Shown: piece after piece, positions 59,211 through 64,000 of the stretch | Numbering within the stretch: position 1 is the stretch's first letter | Layout of the letters: each line of letters starts with the position of its first letter | NCBI GenBank assembly: GCA_024500155.1 | Contig: CM044866.1 | Span: 35,269,501-35,333,500 of the forward strand | Length of the DNA stretch: 64,000 nucleotides | Direction of reading: 5' to 3' | DNA from: Chenopodium formosanum | Taxonomy: Eukaryota > Streptophyta > Magnoliopsida > Caryophyllales > Amaranthaceae | Notes under the pieces: model-generated | Told to the model about the DNA's origin: nothing | The model's database searches: none | Seen by the model: only the letters and a program-made list of their open reading frames with translations | Translations under genes and position numbers: made by a program

Positions 59211-61057
59211 TGTAGACACCCAAATGTGTCTCCCCAAAACCAAAACTCGGTGATGAATACCTTTTGCGTCGAATGATTATCGAATGAGGTGAAAGTGTGA
59301 AAGGTCAAGTGTTGCGGTTGGTTTTTATTAAATTCTTTCTTTCTGTTTTCGAAAAACAACTCTATTTTATGAAAACAGCCAATCCAGTTTAGTTTGGTCC
59401 ACGACAAAGGTCCAATAATAGTGTAGTTGGATGGGGCTTGCAAAGAGCTTTCCAACGATATATTATAAGCCCAATTCCGATGAATAATGAGGAAGTTATG
59501 ACCAAAATACTAAACTGGGCCCGGTTTGATTATACATGCGGTCCAATGATCTAGGGGAGGGCCCAATGTTAATTATTATTCCTAAAGTTATTAGAATTAA
59601 TTATAGTCTTCTATAATTCTCTAGAATGTTCTTTTTATGTTCTAATAGAATTAGAATTAATAATTATATTTTAAGTTTTATTTGGAATAAAATATTATTT
59701 TATGAAAAATACGATTTCAGTTTTCATACGGACTTTACAAGTCGATTTTGATTCATAAGTGGACTCCGTGTTTGAAAGCGCGTAGGAATCAAGGCTGTCG
59801 CCACACGACAAGCCTTGTCGCCACGCGACAGACCCTGTCGCCTGGCGACAAGGTTGGTTTTGCAGCGACAGAGTGAAGTTTTATTCCTTATCAAATTCTA
59901 CCTATTTTCGGATTGTTTTCTTATAAATAGGGTCCTGAACCTCCGTTTTTATTCAACAATTCACAATCAATCATCTGTTCTCTAAATTCTCTCTATGCTC
60001 TCATCTCTCTAGCTTTTCATAAACAAAATTCCGCATACACGAGATCTAGAAACAACTAGCCGAATTCGAAGTTGCCTTCGCCCTACACGTGAAAGGTTAT
60101 AATTTCTGAGGGTTTGGTCCCTAATCTCTATTTCCATTATTTAATTTGATTATTTTGATTTATTATTTTCCTTAAAGTTACTAACGCGTGTATTTTGTTA
60201 TTAGAAAGAGGAACGAGGCATCAAAGTATGTAGTGTTATTGCTCTATTCTTGTAGAAAGCATGTTTAAATTTGTTTAATTCCTAGTATCATGTTAGGATG
60301 TTATTATTGCTTTCTAGTATCATGTTTAGGGTGCCTTTTACTCTTTTCTAATATCATGTTATTACCATGTTAGGGCTAAAGCTTTGATTTTTATTGCTTA
60401 GTGACATGCTAGGGGTTGTTATTAATCTTGTTAGTATCATGCCTAGGATCTTGCTATTAATATTATGCTTTAACATGATTATGATAATCATGATTATTAT
60501 TGTTATTATGATTATTGTAATTATGATTGTTATTATGTTGCTTGATGCTTGTTTATTGTTATTGCTTGATCACGCCTTTTATGCATGTTTAAAGGGAATT
60601 TGTACTTGTAATCACGCTTAATAAGATAATTAATAATCTTGTTTAGGGCTAATATGATTATAATTCAAGTGATCACCAATAATAGTTTTATTTGTGCATT
60701 AATAATCAACCAACATAGATAAACATGTTTAGGGTTAACCTATTGATTGCATGTTAGTCGGAAAGCGCACATGAATACGAGTAGAATGAAGTAGAGGCCT
60801 ATTTAGGGCAGGTTCAATCTCTTTTAGGTTGGATTTGTACCTTCATCCCCGAACCCTATTGGTTCAAGACCTTTTAGAGTTGACGATCTCCTGAATCGTT
60901 AAGGGGTGTAATTTTCACCTTGTGAACGGTTTACAAGTTCCTAAAACTTGTTGGCAGCTCTTTTGCTCTAGCTTCCTTCCCTTTGGACGCCACCATGCTT
61001 AAGTGTATGATCACAGTGGGGCTCAAGTGTTGGGTAATGCTTGAAATATTCCCTACA
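59211..61057 (+). mobile_element. Solo gypsy LTR D in the Copia 3 LTR
   Basis: TGTAGACACCCAAATGTG to GAAATATTCCCTACA, 1847 bp. The flanks CTACT (59206-59210) and CTATT (61058-61062) match at 4 of 5, and the empty site in the other LTR reads CTACTGTATG. It has a hairpin cluster (59795-59875) and TATA box 59932-59939. This is the youngest layer: gypsy C, then Copia 3, then LTR D. Confidence 0.93.
59795..59875. promoter_or_regulatory. Hairpin cluster upstream of the LTR D promoter
   Basis: TGTCG-ccaca-CGACA, TGTCGC-cac-GCGACA (59816-59830) and TGTCGCC-t-GGCGACA in tandem, about 60-135 bases before the TATA box. Confidence 0.7.
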
Positions 61058-61427
61058 CTATTGTATGTTGATTGTTATGTTCAACCCTAGGCATGGATCT
61101 TATTTATGGATCATATCTCTAAATAAGAGTCCATGTCAAGCCCAAACACTTTATCCTAAACACACTACTCTAGCCCAACACTCTACATGGTATGTCATAA
61201 TCTCATGAGGCCCATTAATGGGCCTCTTACTTGTTTAACCCAATACCCTTGTTGTGTGACCTCATAGGATCTATTCTATTGGGCTTTGGACTATTTAACT
61301 AGCCCAAAGATCATTTGTCATATCTCGCACCAAACAATGACGACCCAAAAGAACGAACTTATTATCTCCATAATAGTGATCCTTGATGTATCTAGTAATT
61401 GCACTTATCGAAGACACAATTCCTTTA

Positions 61428-64000
61428 GAGGTGCCCACTAAGAAAGAATCTGTAAGGATGTTCATTAAGAAACTCCAAGAAAAATACTCTAAGAATCTCA
61501 AATATCAAAGTAATTTGAACACCTTCAAGGCTGTCTATGACATAGGAATTAATATTGAAGACGACCTTGCAAAGCAAAAAGCTGCTAACAACTCCAACAG
61601 TGGCTGGAAAGGAAAGAAGAACGACAATCCTTCTTCTTCCAAAACCACCGACTCAAACAATGTTAGCACTTTTAATCTGAATGAGGTCCTCGCTATGAAT
61701 AATCAAGGACAAAAGAAGCCATTTAGGAGAAACTTTACACCTATTGGCATGAGTTATGACACCGCAATTGATCTTCTTCATGCAAAAGATCTTATAACTC
61801 CCATTGGACCATTAGGAGATCTACCAGTCAAAAAGAGGACGGCTAGCTGGAACCCCAATGCACATTGCAAATACCAGCAAGGTAGGGGACATCTTACTGA
61901 AAACTGCTGGAAGGTAAAGGAAACTATTCAGGATCTCATCGATAGCAACAAACTTCCATTTCCTCCTGCAAGCAAAAAGCCATGTATCAATAATGCTCCA
62001 CTTTCAGATTCTTTGGCTATTTCTGATGAGGAAAATCATGTTGATCCAACATCCCTCATCAAACCAGTCGAAGAAATTAATGCCATCGAAGAAGAAGAGG
62101 AAATATTTTTCGATGCCAAGAAGCACACCATAGGTGAGATGCCTGCCAGTAGAGAAGAGGTATGTCACCTCATAAATATGTGTAGGGAGACAATAGACAT
62201 ATGTCGTGAGACCATTGACCTCATAAATAAAAATCAAAAAGAGTGTGCAATTAAAGAAATGGCGCCCAAGGAGACTACTAAAAGAAAGCCATTTTCTCTC
62301 TAAGTAGTCGAAACACCCAAAAGGAGTAACAAGACTTACACTCTAATTGGGACTTGTTATGCAAATATGTTCAAAATGCTCTTCGAGAGTGGGAAGATTA
62401 AACCTCTCGAGCCAAGATCATTTGAATCACTGAAAAGGACAGATAAATATTATTGTCCATACCATCAATCTGGAGGACATACCATAGAAAACTGTTTTAA
62501 ATTCAAAGATTTAATCCAAAGGTTAATTGATAGTAAAAAGTTGATTCATGTTCTATAAGAAAAGGATGTTAGCATCAATGGAGTCTGGGAAAGTGATGAT
62601 GAGGATGTCTACCTCAAAGATATAGAAGAAACCCCACTTTCCACAATCTATCCAGTAGATGATATTTGGGACGAAGAGGATTCACCCATAGATGTACTCA
62701 CAAGACCGGGGAGAATGCAACCTCCCATCACAACACAACCTATCCCTACTACTCAACAAGTTCCCATACGATTCATAGAAGACAACGATGTTGTCAAACA
62801 ACTTAAAAAGACTAAGGTCGAAATGAACGTATGGAAACTACTAGCCACATCCCATGAGCATAGAGTTGCAGTAATGGATGCTTTGGCTAAAAGAGGAATA
62901 GATTCTGAAACCACTCCTGAGGGGTTAGCTAATTTCCTCACGAGTGATCTCCCTAGTCCCATCAACTTAATCACTTTTTCTGAGAAGGATCTACCTCCAA
63001 AAGGTGATAAACATAACAAGGCTTTAAACCTCACAGTAATCGGCAAGAGAATGAATGTCCCAATGACCCTTGTAGACAATGGGTCAGCGATTAATGTTTG
63101 TCCACTGCGAGCTGCGAGGTTGTTAGGAATAAGAGATGAAGATTTTTCTCCATCAACACAAGGAATAAGAGCTTATAACAACAGTTGTCGCCAAGCTCTT
63201 AGAACTATCACCATGAACGTTACGGTAGGAGTCATTGAACATGCTACTACTTTCTAAGTGGTAGATATCAAAGCTTCTTTCAACTTATTGTTGGGACACC
63301 CTTTGCTTCATGACCTTAAGGCCGTCCCTTCATCTCTTCATCAACAAGTGAAGGCCATAATTGGAGGAATTCCTGTCACAATCGATGCTTCTCTAATAAT
63401 AATTAAGGCAATTGATAAGCCAATCATAAATGTGGAGCACGATGAAAACGATGAAGACTTATGGGGCTTTAACGCAGAAGAGGTCTCCTTAATCGAAGAA
63501 GATGAAAGGACCCCTCTTTGCTACGACCTCCATTCCAATTTAACGGTAAATGCTATCCTTAGAAAATAAGGACACTTTCCTGGAATGACTCTAGGAAAGA
63601 AGAAATTGATAACAAAATGAATGGGATTACCTGGCCTCCCTAAGTTAGATACTTTTGGACTTGGTTTTGAACCGACTCTAGGAGATCTCAAGCGAGCCCA
63701 GGAAAAGACCAATGCACGAAGAAATGCTCGTACTCAAAAGAAAGCAATCCCAATGGATCAATATCCCCTTACCATAAATGGTCAATTCATAAAAGAAGGT
63801 GAGGACTATCCATGCTATGAATTCCCCGAACCCTTTCTTAAAAATGGGATAAGACAACCTGGGTTCGAAATCTTTTTGGATTGCAATTTCTTGGATGATA
63901 TCCCTACTCCTATCCACAAGGAGAAAGAACCTCTATGCTTGACTTTAATGTCATGGGACTTCTCTTTAGGCACGAAAAGAATGGGCCAACATATATTGAA
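61428..64000 (+). pseudogene. gag-pol: Gag (rest) and protease of the Tat/Ogre-type gypsy element
   Basis: One reading frame runs 2.57 kb to the window end with no frameshift but five stops: 62301, 62556, 63255, 63567 and 63618. It starts VPTKKESVRMFIKKLQEKY, the end of the gag domain. Two zinc-knuckle-like modules follow, CKYQQGRGHLTENC (61866-61907, His to Gln) and CPYHQSGGHTIENC (62454-62495), each followed by a similar IQ-LIDS-KL stretch. The aspartic protease comes next, with LVDNGSAINVCPL (active Asp at 63075) and DIKASFNLLLGHPLLHDLKA. The order gag-protease, with RT expected downstream, and the LTR/primer site fit Ty3/gypsy Tat/Ogre. It is broken by nonsense changes only. Confidence 0.88.

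Larger units (their letters stand above)
49585..61427 (-). mobile_element. Copia LTR retrotransposon 3, nested in gypsy gag
   Basis: Perfect 5 bp TSD GAGGT (49580-49584 and 61428-61432). LTRs TGAAGGA...TCCTTCA are exactly 775 bp each once the solo LTR D and its TSD are removed from the right one; I count about 31 differences (4 percent). The - strand has a primer-binding site TGGTATCATTTAGC (58786-58799, initiator-Met-type start) and polypurine tract AAGTGGGAGAT (50360-50370). The internal 8.4 kb has no intact ORF, but RT relics can be read. Nested inside are solo LTRs E and D. Confidence 0.93.
58801..61427 (-). repeat. 5' LTR of Copia 3, split by solo LTR D
   Basis: Pairs with 49585-50359. 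The split is at 59211-61057; without it the LTR is 775 bp. The final CA has become TA. Confidence 0.92.

Noticed and set aside
59026..59253. 75-codon frame crossing 59211
   Set aside because: It runs across the junction of a Copia LTR and a gypsy solo LTR, so it is an accident of insertion.
1..64000. tRNA, rRNA or CRISPR features
   Set aside because: No cloverleaf, rRNA core or direct-repeat/spacer array was recognised by eye; a tRNAscan-type search would be needed to exclude tRNAs.

Overview
This is plant nuclear DNA dominated by transposable elements, from a eudicot. It is AT-rich, has no operons, contains GT-AG introns, and is packed with Copia and Ty3/gypsy LTR retrotransposons, CACTA, hAT, Mutator-like and Tourist elements, Helitrons and a LINE fragment. 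A small knottin gene whose cysteine motif resembles peptides known from Amaranthaceae and relatives makes Caryophyllales a plausible but unproven source.

Only two host loci can be supported. The first (7563-9463, + strand) is a two-exon gene for a secreted six-cysteine, knottin-like peptide, with its own TATA box, a short promoter repeat and a poly(A) signal. The second (35873-40499, - strand) is a homologue of the divergent plant Sec23 of the COPII coat (Arabidopsis At4g01810 type). Its first exon and half of exon 2 are intact. The next 1 kb has five reading-frame breaks, and one downstream exon has lost its 5' piece, so it is a recent pseudogene or partly an assembly artefact.

Layout. 1-1435: end of a CACTA element. 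1436-3124: unassigned. 3125-7098: a Helitron carrying long tandem repeats, a minisatellite and a nested CACTA. 7099-9792: knottin gene. 9793-10128: Tourist MITE. 10141-13306: decayed retroelement-like coding sequence split by a second type of CACTA. 13307-17764: rearranged gypsy element (LTR A) with a third CACTA. 17765-18955: antisense LINE ORF1 fragment. 18956-21072: AT-rich repeats and a Mutator-like element. 21073-34720: an old Copia element on the - strand, itself invaded by a solo gypsy LTR (B) and by a + strand Copia. 34721-35872: repeats and the 3' flank of Sec23. 35873-41132: Sec23 locus and its upstream region. 41141-43709: hAT-like element with a Mutator-like element inside. 43783-44798: Helitron. 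44799-46764: repeats with a hAT element. 46765 to window end: a gypsy element of Tat/Ogre type (LTR C, gag, protease), split inside gag by a Copia (49585-61427) that carries two more solo gypsy LTRs (E and D).

The insertions can be ordered in time because most have readable target-site duplications (TSDs). The gypsy family with LTRs starting TGTAGACACC occurs five times, always in the same orientation, and three copies are solo LTRs. The most unusual signal is in these LTRs: just upstream of each TATA box lies a cluster of short hairpins whose sequence differs between copies while the structure recurs. A second pattern is that two Copia elements have fairly young LTRs (about 4-5 percent divergent by eye) but badly decayed internal regions. 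I found no convincing new enzyme system; the notable items are structural and evolutionary.
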